16,524 nt of DNA from Colimorpha sp045598945 (GCA_045598945.1 JAZRVD010000149.1:1-16524); one strand, 5' to 3'; counted from the stretch's first letter, positions 1-8,038 are shown. A program made the numbers and translations. Notes: generated by a model from the letters alone, not told the origin.

Positions 1-924
1 TATGTATCCGCCCCAGATGCCGCACACGTCGAGACATGGGCGTATGCCGGTGCGTTCGTTGGTGCTGTAGCCTTTCTCGCCGTATACCTGCTTGATGCCG
101 AGCTCTTGCTTGTATCTCTCTTCGTCGTAGGGTGCCTGTGCCATGAGGGCACGCTCTTCGTCGCTGATGGTCAGCACGTCGTCGTAGAAATGTGGTATGG
201 TGATATGGCCGTTGGCGTCGTGCAGGTCGGCTATCATCTTGCATAGCACGTTGACGGGGTTGGCTACGGCGCCGCCGTAGATGCCGCTGTGCAGGTCGCG
301 GTTGGCGCTCTTAACCACCACTTCCCAGTAGTCTAAGCCGCGCAGGCCGCTGGTTATGCTGGGCGTGTCTTGGGCTATCATGCCTGTGTCGCTGACGAGG
401 ATGACGTCGCTCTTGAGCATCTCCTTGTGTTTCTCGCAGAAGGCGTAGAGGCTGGGGCTGCCTATCTCTTCTTCGCCTTCAAGCATGAACTTGACGTTGC
501 AAGGCAGCTGGTTGGTGCGTACCATATATTCAAAGGCTTTGGCGTGCATAAAGCTTTGTCCCTTGTCGTCGTCGGCGCCGCGCGCCCAGATGTGCTCGTC
601 TTTTATCACCGGCTCGAAGGGCTCGGTGTTCCAGAGCTCGAGAGGTGCCACGGGCATCACGTCGTAGTGGCCGTATACCATCACTGTGGGCTTGGCAGGG
701 TCGATTATCTTCTCGCCATACACCACGGGGTTGCCGTCGCTTTCCATCACCTCGGCACGGTCTGCACCGGCGGCAAGGAGGTATTCTCTCCATTTCTCTG
801 CACAGCGCAGCATGTCGGGCTTGTGGTCTGCCTCCGACGAGATGGACGGAATGCGGATAAGGTCGAACAGCTCGTTGAGAAAACGCTCTTTGTTCTCCTC
901 GATGTATTGTTTTACGTCTTGCAT
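1..924 (-). CDS. M20-family zinc dipeptidase, N-terminal 308 residues (runs off left edge)
   Basis: The frame is open from the ATG at 924 to the window edge, so the C-terminus is missing. The translation starts MQDVKQYIEENK and matches cytosolic M20 (ArgE/DapE/CPG2-like) dipeptidases that cleave dipeptides with two metal ions. Metal and catalytic motifs are visible: GHYDVMP (His86, Asp88), RGADDDKGQ (bridging Asp119), LEGEEEIGS (general base Glu152, metal ligand Glu153), SDTG (Asp179) and LHSG (His212) in the lid region. There is no signal peptide, so it should act in the cytoplasm on imported or internally released peptides. Members are about 450 residues long, so roughly two thirds is present. 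A promoter just upstream reads leftward and the gene is divergent from the cluster to its right. Family assignment is firm; the exact dipeptide preference cannot be read. Confidence 0.93.
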   Translation of the reverse strand, partial: MQDVKQYIEENKERFLNELFDLIRIPSISSEADHKPDMLRCAEKWREYLLAAGADRAEVMESDGNPVVYGEKIIDPAKPTVMVYGHYDVMPVAPLELWNTEPFEPVIKDEHIWARGADDDKGQSFMHAKAFEYMVRTNQLPCNVKFMLEGEEEIGSPSLYAFCEKHKEMLKSDVILVSDTGMIAQDTPSITSGLRGLDYWEVVVKSANRDLHSGIYGGAVANPVNVLCKMIADLHDANGHITIPHFYDDVLTISDEERALMAQAPYDEERYKQELGIKQVYGEKGYSTNERTGIRPCLDVCGIWGGYI

Positions 925-956
925 GATTATGGTTTGTTGTTTGTTGAATTTGTGTG

Positions 957-989
957 CAAATATAGCAAACTTTTTGGAATCTCGCCAAA
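957..989 (-). promoter_or_regulatory. Bacteroidales-type promoter of the M20 dipeptidase
   Basis: On the minus strand, TTTG (986-989) is followed after 21 nt by TATATTTG (957-964), then C. This fits the Bacteroides sigma-factor consensus TTTG-N19-21-TAnnTTTG. It lies about 33 nt upstream of the ATG at 924. Confidence 0.7.
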
Positions 990-1079
990 TCATTTTTTGG
1001 TGAAAGGACAAAAGTGCCTTATTCCTTTGTGGATAGTTTGTTATCTCTTATTATATGGTTGTGCGGTGGGAAAAAAAGT

Positions 1080-1110
1080 TTTGCTGGTTTGAAAATTCTT
1101 TGTACTTTTG
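1080..1110 (+). promoter_or_regulatory. Bacteroidales-type promoter of the surface/protease cluster
   Basis: TTTG (1080-1083), 19 nt, TACTTTTG (1103-1110), then C: a full match to the Bacteroides consensus. The transcript would start near 1117 and carry a leader of about 170 nt before the ATG at 1286. I see no convincing riboswitch in that leader, only a possible GGCTG/CAGCC pairing between about 1208 and 1245. No equally good promoter is visible between 1286 and 5118, so it may serve the following genes too. Confidence 0.7.
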
Positions 1111-1285
1111 CAGATATTGTGTAGTGTTTTTTGATGGTGTGTCGTCTGATTTTTTGTTGATAATACAAGCTTTTTTTCTTTGTTGCTGTCATACGCGGCG
1201 ATGTGCCTCTTGGCTGTTTCGGGTACATGTTGGCGGATAGGCAGCCGTGATTTGTTTGTTAAATCGTATAACCGAATAACTTTTT

Positions 1286-2749
1286 ATGAAGCCGAGTTTT
1301 ATTCTCTTCACTTTTCTCTCTTTTTGCTGCATCGCTATCGCCCAGCAGCCCAATACTTCTATCAAGGGTTGGGCGGAAAATGCCAATGGCAAGACTATCA
1401 GCGTTTACCGTTATACCGACGCACTCTCGCAGCACAGGGTGCTGATGTGCGAGGATGTGATCGACGACGAGGGCTCCTTTGAACTGAGCTTCTATTCCAA
1501 CTATACCGAGTTGGTAACTCTCAAGGTGGAGAACTATTCACAGTCTTTCTATATTGAGCCGGGACGTGACTATAAGGTCGTTATTCCCGTGTTCGACTGG
1601 ACTATCAATGAGAAGAAGAATATATACCTCTCGCCTGAGGTGCTGCCGGTGGAGTTCAAGGATGTCAAGCTTAGCGAGCTCAACCTCTCTATCTTGCGTT
1701 TCGACGATGTGGTAGACAGCTTCATCTATGCCAACCGCATTCATTTCGATTTCAAGTTCCGTCCCAATCCCAAGTATTTCGACACCCTCGTGATGGTCGT
1801 CAACGAGCTTTGCCCCACTACTGGCAACGAGTTTTTCAACCGTTACAGGCGCTATCGTCTCGCATCGGTGCAATGCCAGTTCAGGCTCGCCTCGCGCAAG
1901 TATACCTTTCAGAACTACATCGACGGCCAGCCGGTGCTCTACTACGACGAGAACTATATGACGCTCTTCGAGTCGCTCTACGCCAACAGTATCTACAAGG
2001 GCAACAAGTATTTCCCTATTGAGAGCGTGGCCAACTGGATAGAACGCCAGCAGCTCGACCATATGCTCGACACCCTTGGCGTAGATCCTTTCCTGCGCAA
2101 CGAGCAGATACGCGAGCTGGCCGTCATCCTCACTCTCCGCGAGGCCTACAGCTATACCTATTATTATAATAGGGACAAGGTTACCGCCATGCTTCAAGCT
2201 ATCGCCGCCTCTACCAAGTTCCCCCAGCACAAGATGATTGCCGAAAATCTCGTCATGCAGCGCGGCATGATGGCTCCAGGTGTCAAGCTGGTGGACTTCT
2301 CTCTTCCCGACGCCGACCGCAACGAGGTGCATCTCTCCGACTTCGCCGGCAAGTGGGTCTATCTCTCGTTTGTGCGCGTGGGCGAGCCCGCATCGCTTGC
2401 CGAAATTGAGACTATGGCCTATTTCCACGACAGCATCATGGCGCGTTGCAACAATGTGGAGTTTGTTACTATCTGTTGCGACCGCGAGTTTCAGAAGATG
2501 TACCACTTCCTCCGCAATGGCCGCCACAGCAGCCGTTACAACTGGGTGTGGGCTCATTTCAATGGCGACTACAACCTCCTCGAACAGTATCAGGTTGTCA
2601 GCTTCCCGACGTTTCTTCTCATCAATCCAGAAGGCAAGCTGCAGTATAATGTTACTCCTTCGCCTGCCGACGGCTTCTTGCTGCATGGCCCTTGGGAGCC
2701 TAAGAAGGTCGAAGAGGATAAGAAGTTCTTTCTCGATGAGTATAAATAG
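1286..2749 (+). CDS. Exported TlpA/thioredoxin-fold protein lacking the CxxC active site
   Basis: A 487-residue protein with a signal peptide (hydrophobic residues 5-19, cleavage probably after AIA at 17-19). Residues 25-320 form a beta-rich start and a helical middle, as in Bacteroidales TlpA/AhpC-type proteins with an N-terminal DUF4369-like region. Residues 329-470 look like a thioredoxin fold: PGVKLVDFSLPD, then HLSDFAGKWVYLSF, then the cis-proline loop VVSFPTFLLINPEG (Pro441). Where WCxxC should follow, the sequence is VRVGEPASLAEI (363-374), so both redox cysteines are absent. A disulfide reductase role is therefore unlikely; a binding or structural role in the periplasm is an inference. 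The gene is followed after 7 nt by the next gene, which suggests one transcript. The start is the first ATG giving a full signal peptide. Confidence 0.8.
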   Translation: MKPSFILFTFLSFCCIAIAQQPNTSIKGWAENANGKTISVYRYTDALSQHRVLMCEDVIDDEGSFELSFYSNYTELVTLKVENYSQSFYIEPGRDYKVVIPVFDWTINEKKNIYLSPEVLPVEFKDVKLSELNLSILRFDDVVDSFIYANRIHFDFKFRPNPKYFDTLVMVVNELCPTTGNEFFNRYRRYRLASVQCQFRLASRKYTFQNYIDGQPVLYYDENYMTLFESLYANSIYKGNKYFPIESVANWIERQQLDHMLDTLGVDPFLRNEQIRELAVILTLREAYSYTYYYNRDKVTAMLQAIAASTKFPQHKMIAENLVMQRGMMAPGVKLVDFSLPDADRNEVHLSDFAGKWVYLSFVRVGEPASLAEIETMAYFHDSIMARCNNVEFVTICCDREFQKMYHFLRNGRHSSRYNWVWAHFNGDYNLLEQYQVVSFPTFLLINPEGKLQYNVTPSPADGFLLHGPWEPKKVEEDKKFFLDEYK

Positions 2750-2756
2750 TTAAGCT

Positions 2757-3281
2757 ATGAACGATTTTTCTGTTAGCAGCAACACCGTTGTAGAAGGCGA
2801 CGTGGTGGAAGTGCGCTGGAATTGCAATGACGCCGCCGAGGTGTCGCTGACTATCGACAACGGCTACAAGACCAGCACTCTGCCTTTAGAGGCTTCCGGC
2901 GTCAAGAAGTTCCGCCTCAACCGCTCTAAAGGACGTACCAGGCTGATACTGCACTGGACGCAAAACGGCAAGGCAAAAAGCGACACATTGCATGTCAAGG
3001 TCAAGCCGTTGGCTACTACCAAGGCAGAGTTTGTCGACGACAAGGGGCGCCGCCTCGATGGCGTTATGGGCTGGTGGAACAGGATGAAGAATATGTTTGC
3101 CGACGCATTCCTCTCCGGCCCGCACAAGATGACGCCGGCCAAACGTCTTGCCTTCCGCCTGGTGGTGGCCATGGTGGTGGTGCTGTTGCTCTCCTTGTTT
3201 ACAGGTTGGCTGACACCGCTGCTGATATCTCTGATAGTGGTATATCTGCTCATGTACCTTATCCGTCCCAACGAAAATTAA
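2757..3281 (+). CDS. Small protein with Ig-like N-terminal region and C-terminal membrane hairpin
   Basis: I do not recognise this 174-residue protein as a named family. There is no signal peptide: it starts MNDFSVSSNTVVEGDVVEVRW and residues 1-85 alternate hydrophobic and polar positions as in a beta-sandwich (Ig/Big-like, opening with the need-for-context pattern VVEGDVVEVRW). Residues 86-128 are basic and contain MGWWNRMKNMF. Residues 131-168 form two hydrophobic stretches (about 133-149 and 151-166) separated by GWLTP, consistent with a membrane hairpin, then a short polar tail IRPNEN. The soluble part would face the cytoplasm if the hairpin inserts post-translationally; this topology is inferred. 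It starts 7 nt after the thioredoxin-fold gene, so co-transcription is likely. Confidence 0.6.
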   Translation: MNDFSVSSNTVVEGDVVEVRWNCNDAAEVSLTIDNGYKTSTLPLEASGVKKFRLNRSKGRTRLILHWTQNGKAKSDTLHVKVKPLATTKAEFVDDKGRRLDGVMGWWNRMKNMFADAFLSGPHKMTPAKRLAFRLVVAMVVVLLLSLFTGWLTPLLISLIVVYLLMYLIRPNEN

Positions 3282-3316
3282 AAATAATTCAAGTATAATT
3301 TTTTATCAATTGTATC

Positions 3317-3448
3317 ATGAAAAAATTTTTTGAAATCCCCACTGTCGAGGTTGTACATTTCAATGTCTGCGATATTCTAACAGCATCTGGCGACTCTACA
3401 CATGACAATCCCACAGGTAACATTGAGGATGATTATCGTACACATTAA
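3317..3448 (+). CDS. 43-residue peptide of the conserved Bacteroidales small-ORF type
   Basis: ATG at 3317 to TAA at 3446-3448. The peptide begins MKKFFEIPTVEVVHFNVCDI and continues LTASGDSTHDNPTGNIEDDYRTH. It has no hydrophobic signal and no lipobox. From memory, many Bacteroidales genomes encode short proteins with a similar pattern: MKK, an aromatic/Pro patch, V-E-V-V-x-F, then D-(I/V)-(L/I)-T-(A/T)-S-G-D and a polar tail. They are often beside secreted or surface proteins. Their function is unknown to me. The gene lies 35 nt after the membrane-hairpin gene and 43 nt before the fimbrillin-like lipoprotein, in the same direction. A single Cys (residue 18) and the conserved-looking ASGD make chance coding less likely, but this is still a judgement from pattern. 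Confidence 0.6.
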   Translation: MKKFFEIPTVEVVHFNVCDILTASGDSTHDNPTGNIEDDYRTH

Positions 3449-3491
3449 TTATGGCAATCACTATTGTTTTTGACTATCATACAGCAACAGA

Positions 3492-5099
3492 ATGAAAAAA
3501 ATACTTATCTCCTTGTTTGCTCTCGCCTTGCTCTTCTCGTGCAGCAAGGACGACGTGAAGCCCGACTCCCGGCAAGTAGCCAATCCCTCGCAGTCGGAGC
3601 CAGAGCCAGAGGCTCAGCCTGTCAATCTTGTGCCTGTTACCTTCCGCGTGCAGATGGACGGCAGCAAGGTGGGCTACTATAGCGGTCTGAAAAAGGGCTT
3701 CCATGGCAACGATGTCATCTTTATCGCCGACAACGGTCTTAACGCCTCGTCGGCAACAGCCGACCCTGCCACCGGCGTTTCTGTGGGCAACAACATCTAC
3801 AGCACCATCTCTTTCATCGGCGCCTCGCTGATGGAGAATGCTTCGGAGTATTTCTCCGTCTATCCTCACAACTCCAATATCAGCTTCAACGGCTCTCTTA
3901 TCTCGCATGTCGTCCTGCCGGTAGAGCAGTACGCCCCTGCCAATGGCTTCCAGACCGAGGCCATGCTCCTCTTCGCCAAGTCGAACAACTTCGACCTTTT
4001 TTTCAAAAACCTTTGCGGCTATATCTCGCTCAACTGCGTCATCAATGGCTGCAACTGTGCCTCTATCACTGTGGAGTCCAAGGTGGAAGGCATAGCCGGC
4101 GAATGTGCCATCGATGTCGCCAGCTCCAAGCTCGTCAACCTTTCTTCTAAGGTGGTTACCGTCAGACCTGCCTCTGGCACCACCTTCGACGACGGCAAGG
4201 AGTACTTCATGCCTATAGCTCCTGGCGTATATACCCAGCTTGTCTTCACAGCTAAAGATGCCAGCGGCAATGTCCTTGCCACTCGCGTGGTGCGCGGCAA
4301 GGAGTATGCTCGTAGCGGTGTCTATACCATCGACCTCAACGGCAGCGACCTCGCTGTGGTGGGTGCCTCTATACCGCTCGGCGGTTTCTTCTCTGTCTCC
4401 AATGAAAAAAAAGTGCGCTTCTCCTCTGGCAACCTTCAGTATCAGGCCTCTACAGGTCTCTTCCGCTTCGCTCAGGACCAATACCTCAGCGTCGGCGCCG
4501 ATAATAGCAGTATCAGCTCCACCAACGACGGTTGGATCGACCTCTTCGGCTGGGGCACCAAGGACGCTCCTTTCAAGACCTCTCTCGACGACGCTCAGTA
4601 CACCTCCTACTCCAATTGGGGCGCTATGATGAACGACAACGTTTTCGCCGAGTTGAAAAACAACGGCTACCGCGAACTGAAAAATGAGGAATGGCAATAT
4701 CTCTTGGCACGTCCTGACAAGACAGCCATGGCCACCGTCAACGCTTTCGGCTCCTCGTATATGGGGCTCCTTCTCCTGCCCGACGACTTCACCCTGCCTA
4801 ACTCTTGTTCTTACACTGCCGGCTTCGCACAAAAGTATGCCACCAACACCTACTCTTTCGACCAATGGGAGGCCATGCAGAAGGCTGGCGCCGTGTTCCT
4901 GCCTGCCGCTGGTTTCCGCAACGGCACCACTGTCGAGTCGCACCATGTCGTCGGCGGCTACTGGGCCGCTGGCTCCTATACCTTAGGCACAAAACCTATA
5001 TCTTATTATCTCAACTTCGGTTGTGGCGACGCCTTTGTCAACTACAACGACTACCGTCATACGGGCCGCTCTGTACGTCTTGTCGTTGATGTCAATTAA
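3492..5099 (+). CDS. Fimbrillin-like surface lipoprotein with FISUMP/SUMF-like C-terminal domain
   Basis: A 535-residue lipoprotein. The signal peptide MKKILISLFALALLFSC ends in lipobox LFSC, so Cys17 should be lipidated. A Pro/Glu/Gln-rich linker (about 22-45) leads to a fimbrillin-like (FimA/Mfa-type) beta region at 46-290, with PVTFRVQ and later GKEYFMPIAPGVYTQLVFT and GVYTIDLNG. The second half (about 291-535) has SVSNEKKVRFSSGNLQYQ, DLFGWGT, ELKNEEWQYLL, AVFLPAAGFRNGT and the terminal GRSVRLV. That set is typical of Bacteroidales domains related to FISUMP and the formylglycine-generating-enzyme (C-type-lectin-like) fold. No enzyme residues are evident, so adhesion or ligand binding at the cell surface is the likely role. 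It sits 18 nt upstream of the secreted protease. Confidence 0.8.
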   Translation: MKKILISLFALALLFSCSKDDVKPDSRQVANPSQSEPEPEAQPVNLVPVTFRVQMDGSKVGYYSGLKKGFHGNDVIFIADNGLNASSATADPATGVSVGNNIYSTISFIGASLMENASEYFSVYPHNSNISFNGSLISHVVLPVEQYAPANGFQTEAMLLFAKSNNFDLFFKNLCGYISLNCVINGCNCASITVESKVEGIAGECAIDVASSKLVNLSSKVVTVRPASGTTFDDGKEYFMPIAPGVYTQLVFTAKDASGNVLATRVVRGKEYARSGVYTIDLNGSDLAVVGASIPLGGFFSVSNEKKVRFSSGNLQYQASTGLFRFAQDQYLSVGADNSSISSTNDGWIDLFGWGTKDAPFKTSLDDAQYTSYSNWGAMMNDNVFAELKNNGYRELKNEEWQYLLARPDKTAMATVNAFGSSYMGLLLLPDDFTLPNSCSYTAGFAQKYATNTYSFDQWEAMQKAGAVFLPAAGFRNGTTVESHHVVGGYWAAGSYTLGTKPISYYLNFGCGDAFVNYNDYRHTGRSVRLVVDVN

Positions 5100-5117
5100 T
5101 TATAATTACCTCAGTAT

Positions 5118-7805
5118 ATGAAACGTATATCTCTATATATTCTCCTGCTCGTTGGCATAGTCTCTGCCATTCATGCCGAACGTGTAGATCTCTCCACCGC
5201 TTCGCGCGTGGCTCGCAACTACTACGCCGCCCATGGCGGCGACACGACAGGTGTAGCCTTCATCGATGTGGCCGGCAAATGCGGCCTCGACAACCTCTTT
5301 GTCTTCGTCCCCGCCGGTGGCGGCGAGGGCTTCGTGGTGGTCTCCGCCACCACTCACCAGCAGCCTATTTTGGCTTTCAGCACCGTCAGCTACTTCTCCA
5401 CTCCGTTGCCTCTTAATAGCAACATAGAGCATGTCATGCAAGTGTTCGAAAGCTCTTGCGCCTATCTCGACAGCCTCTATGGCTACGAGCCTTCCGTCTA
5501 CGAGTCGCAGTGGCTGATGTGGGGCGGCTCCGCCTCTCCATATCACAAGCCCAAAGGTACCTACACTATTGTGGGACCACTCGTTACCACCACCTGGAAC
5601 CAGTCATCGCCATTCAACGACAACTGCCCTATATATAAAGAACAGCGCACTGTTACCGGCTGTGTGTCAACGGCTCTGGCTCAGATACTTCGCTACTGGC
5701 GCTACCCCGAAAAGGGAGCGGCTGTTACCAACAGTAAATGTATGGTAGGTGATGTAGATACAACTCTGTCTGCTCCCGAGACGGTGTTTGACTGGGATAA
5801 TCTCTCCGAACACTACGACAACAACAGCACTCTCGTTCAAAAGCAGGCTGTGGCGGAGCTGATGTACTACTGCGGCGTCTCTCTCGGCATGATGTATGAT
5901 ATAGGCTCAAACGGCGGCAGTGGTGCTTATGCAAGCGATGTGGATGATGTGTTGATAAAGCTCGGATACAAAAACACAGCAAAATATGAAAAGCGTAATA
6001 ATTCATCTCCTGCGGTCAATACTTCGTGGGAGACAAAGATAAAAACCGAAATTGATGCTGCTCGTCCTGTCATATATTCGGGCAATGGACACTGCTTTAT
6101 TTGCGACGGCTACGATAGCGACGGCAACTTCCATTTCAACTTTGGCTGGGGTGGGGCTCACGACGGCTATTATTCTTATACGCATATCGTCCCTCAGGCC
6201 ACAGGTATAGGTGGCGGTGCTGGCGACTACTCTATCAAGAATGAGGCCATCTATGGCATAGAGCCTGATGTCGCTCCGCTCATCGTAACACCCCAAAATG
6301 TGGAATTCAACTGCTATGGCGACTCTGCTATTATCAACATTCGCAGCACCAACTCTTTAAGCAGCTGGACAGCCTCCTCGTCGGCTGCTTGGCTCACGCT
6401 CTCCGCCACCTCTGGCACCGGCTCCTGCTCGTTTTCTACTATCATGGCGAAAGCCTCGCACAACACCTCTGGCTCTTCCCGCACAGCCACCATCACCGTT
6501 ACCCACAACGGCCAATCCAAAACCGTTACCATTACCCAGCCCGACGGCACCATCAGCCCCGACGGCACTTATGGTGAAACGGTATGTGCTGGTAGTGGAT
6601 ATATAAGAAACAGTGCTAGGGCTGTTTATGTCCGTCCTGAATGTTTTGGCAATTTTGGTGATGGTCAGTATTTAACATCTGTCTCTTTTTCTGTCTTTAT
6701 ACTTGACGGTTACGACCCCGATATCAAGTATACTGTCAAAATTTTCGAGAATGTTGATTTTAGCAGTTTGAAGAATGCTACTGAAGTGTATGATATAGAC
6801 AAAGTGTTAGGACGTGAGGTTTATTCGCAAGATACTGATGTTGTGGTTGAGAGACATCTTACAACAATTACTGTTAAGTTAAAGACACCGTATGCTATTA
6901 CTACGGGCAAGAAATTCTGGATAGGTATTTATTCGGATAAACAATATGTCATTGGTTACGCAGCTACTCAAAATCTTGGCAAGCCATATTTTGGTAGAGA
7001 AACTACCACACTGGGTGGCTATTGTTTATATGGTCGCGAAGACATTTATAGATTCGTCATCAACTTCTACATCAAAAATTTCAACTGCCCCGACCGTACA
7101 GAAGAGCAGTCAAGGGAGGTATGCGATAAATATACATGGCACGTCAATAATACAGAATACACCACTTCAGGTGATTATTCCGTGCGTCGTGCCAATGCCT
7201 ACGGCGAAGGCTGCGACAGCGTCTACAACTTGCACCTTACCATCAAAAAATCAGTCAGCCCGGTGGTGGAAGAGTACGTGGCTTGCGACTCGCTGCGCTA
7301 TGGGACGACGACCTTGAAGCAGACCAAGCTCTATTATTTATATTCCAATAAACTGGTTGCCGCCAACGGCTGCGATAGCATGCCGCTCAAACGTTACAAG
7401 ATAGACTATACGGGTGTCGCCACCTACCATGTCTCTTCGCCCAACCCTGTTGTATGGAATGGCAACATCTACACCACTTCGGGTCAGTACACCATTCGCA
7501 AAGTCATGCCTGTCGACACCCTCTGCGATAGCATACTAACACTCAACCTCGTTATCACCTCCGACAACGAGCCACTCGGCATCGACAACCTCGGCACCTC
7601 AGCTCCTCGTATCTACGCCTCGCGCAACGTGGTACATGTCTATGGTGCTGAAGGTCGCAAGGTGGTTATCTACAATACTGTTGGTCAGCAGATGGCCTCG
7701 TGGCATTCCGCCCCAGCCGCCATATCTCAAGCTCTACCATCGTCAGGCATCTACCTCGTACAGATAGACACAGGCACTCCTGTAGCCATAGTCTGCAAGG
7801 AATAG
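5118..7805 (+). CDS. Secreted C10 (streptopain/interpain-type) cysteine protease with BACON and T9SS domains
   Basis: An 895-residue protein with a signal peptide (1-20, cleavage after IHA). Residues 21-140 resemble the inhibitory C10 propeptide (VARNYYAAHGG, GFVVVSA, PILAFS). The peptidase domain follows: TVTGCVSTALAQIL carries catalytic Cys182, and GNGHCFICDGYD carries catalytic His325, followed by NFGWGG with Trp344. This is the arrangement of streptococcal SpeB and Prevotella interpain A. A BACON domain spans about 386-475 (SWTASSSAAWLTLSATSGTG, TVTITQPDG). Residues about 485-655 form an unnamed beta-sandwich-like module whose DNA is AT-rich. Three repeats around 665-815 share YT-SG-Y and CDS-x-x-x-L-x-L. 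The last 75 residues (NVVHVYGAEGRKVVIYNTVGQQM, SGIYLVQI) look like a T9SS type A sorting signal. It should be exported, activated by propeptide removal, and degrade host or dietary proteins outside the cell. Confidence 0.92.
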   Translation: MKRISLYILLLVGIVSAIHAERVDLSTASRVARNYYAAHGGDTTGVAFIDVAGKCGLDNLFVFVPAGGGEGFVVVSATTHQQPILAFSTVSYFSTPLPLNSNIEHVMQVFESSCAYLDSLYGYEPSVYESQWLMWGGSASPYHKPKGTYTIVGPLVTTTWNQSSPFNDNCPIYKEQRTVTGCVSTALAQILRYWRYPEKGAAVTNSKCMVGDVDTTLSAPETVFDWDNLSEHYDNNSTLVQKQAVAELMYYCGVSLGMMYDIGSNGGSGAYASDVDDVLIKLGYKNTAKYEKRNNSSPAVNTSWETKIKTEIDAARPVIYSGNGHCFICDGYDSDGNFHFNFGWGGAHDGYYSYTHIVPQATGIGGGAGDYSIKNEAIYGIEPDVAPLIVTPQNVEFNCYGDSAIINIRSTNSLSSWTASSSAAWLTLSATSGTGSCSFSTIMAKASHNTSGSSRTATITVTHNGQSKTVTITQPDGTISPDGTYGETVCAGSGYIRNSARAVYVRPECFGNFGDGQYLTSVSFSVFILDGYDPDIKYTVKIFENVDFSSLKNATEVYDIDKVLGREVYSQDTDVVVERHLTTITVKLKTPYAITTGKKFWIGIYSDKQYVIGYAATQNLGKPYFGRETTTLGGYCLYGREDIYRFVINFYIKNFNCPDRTEEQSREVCDKYTWHVNNTEYTTSGDYSVRRANAYGEGCDSVYNLHLTIKKSVSPVVEEYVACDSLRYGTTTLKQTKLYYLYSNKLVAANGCDSMPLKRYKIDYTGVATYHVSSPNPVVWNGNIYTTSGQYTIRKVMPVDTLCDSILTLNLVITSDNEPLGIDNLGTSAPRIYASRNVVHVYGAEGRKVVIYNTVGQQMASWHSAPAAISQALPSSGIYLVQIDTGTPVAIVCKE

Positions 7806-7807
7806 TA

Positions 7808-7848
7808 CAACGGCAGCGCCATTGGAAAGCCCAATGGCGCTGTTGTTG
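7808..7848 (+). terminator. Strong hairpin just after the protease gene
   Basis: CAGCGCCATTGG (7814-7825) pairs perfectly with CCAATGGCGCTG (7831-7842) across a 5-nt loop. Two G-T pairs and CAAC/GTTG extend it to an 18-bp stem over 7808-7848. It starts 3 nt past the protease stop, where a transcript end is expected. It is followed by GGT and an A9 run, not a T run, so it is not a textbook intrinsic terminator; it could instead protect the mRNA 3' end. It is also the hairpin part of the first repeat unit below. Confidence 0.6.
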
Positions 7849-8038
7849 GGTAAAAAAAAACGTCTATCCTCGCGGCACCCTACGCCAAAGGCGGATATGT
7901 GGAGCTGTTGTTGGGTAAAAAAAAAACGTCTATCCTCGCCCCGTAGGGGCAAAAGCCTTCAGCCCAACGGCAAGCGAAGCGACACCTTGGGAACGCCCAA
8001 CGGCACCGCCTTGGGTGCAAAAAAATGTCTATCCTCGC
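7840..8038. repeat. Three copies of an A-tract/GTCTATCCTCGC repeat with hairpins
   Basis: Copy 1 is 7840-7873, copy 2 is 7905-7939 and copy 3 is 8011-8038. Copies 1 and 2 share CTGTTGTTGGGT, then A9 or A10, then CGTCTATCCTCGC. Copy 3 has TTGGGT, GC, A7, TGTCTATCCTCGC. Each A-tract is preceded by a GC-rich hairpin: 7808-7848, CGCC-AAA-GGCG at 7883-7893, and 7994-8017 (CGCCCAA pairing with TTGGGTG, with GGC/GCC inside). A further hairpin GCCCC-GTA-GGGGC is at 7938-7950. This looks like a REP-like intergenic repeat family; its spread in the genome cannot be seen here. Confidence 0.75.

Noticed and set aside
1538..2686. Long open frame on the minus strand opposite the thioredoxin-fold gene
   Set aside because: It is antisense to a clear coding gene with signal peptide and fold motifs; the frame stays open because of codon bias and gives no family-like protein. 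The same applies to the minus-strand frame at 3477-4946 and the plus-strand frame at 370-1092.
7743..7952. Minus-strand ORF with repeated EDRRFF
   Set aside because: The repeated peptide only reflects the DNA repeat (GAGGATAGACG plus T-tract) and overlaps the end of the protease gene.
7840..8038. CRISPR array
   Set aside because: Only three copies with uneven spacing (about 31 and 71 nt) and internal hairpins; no cas genes nearby.
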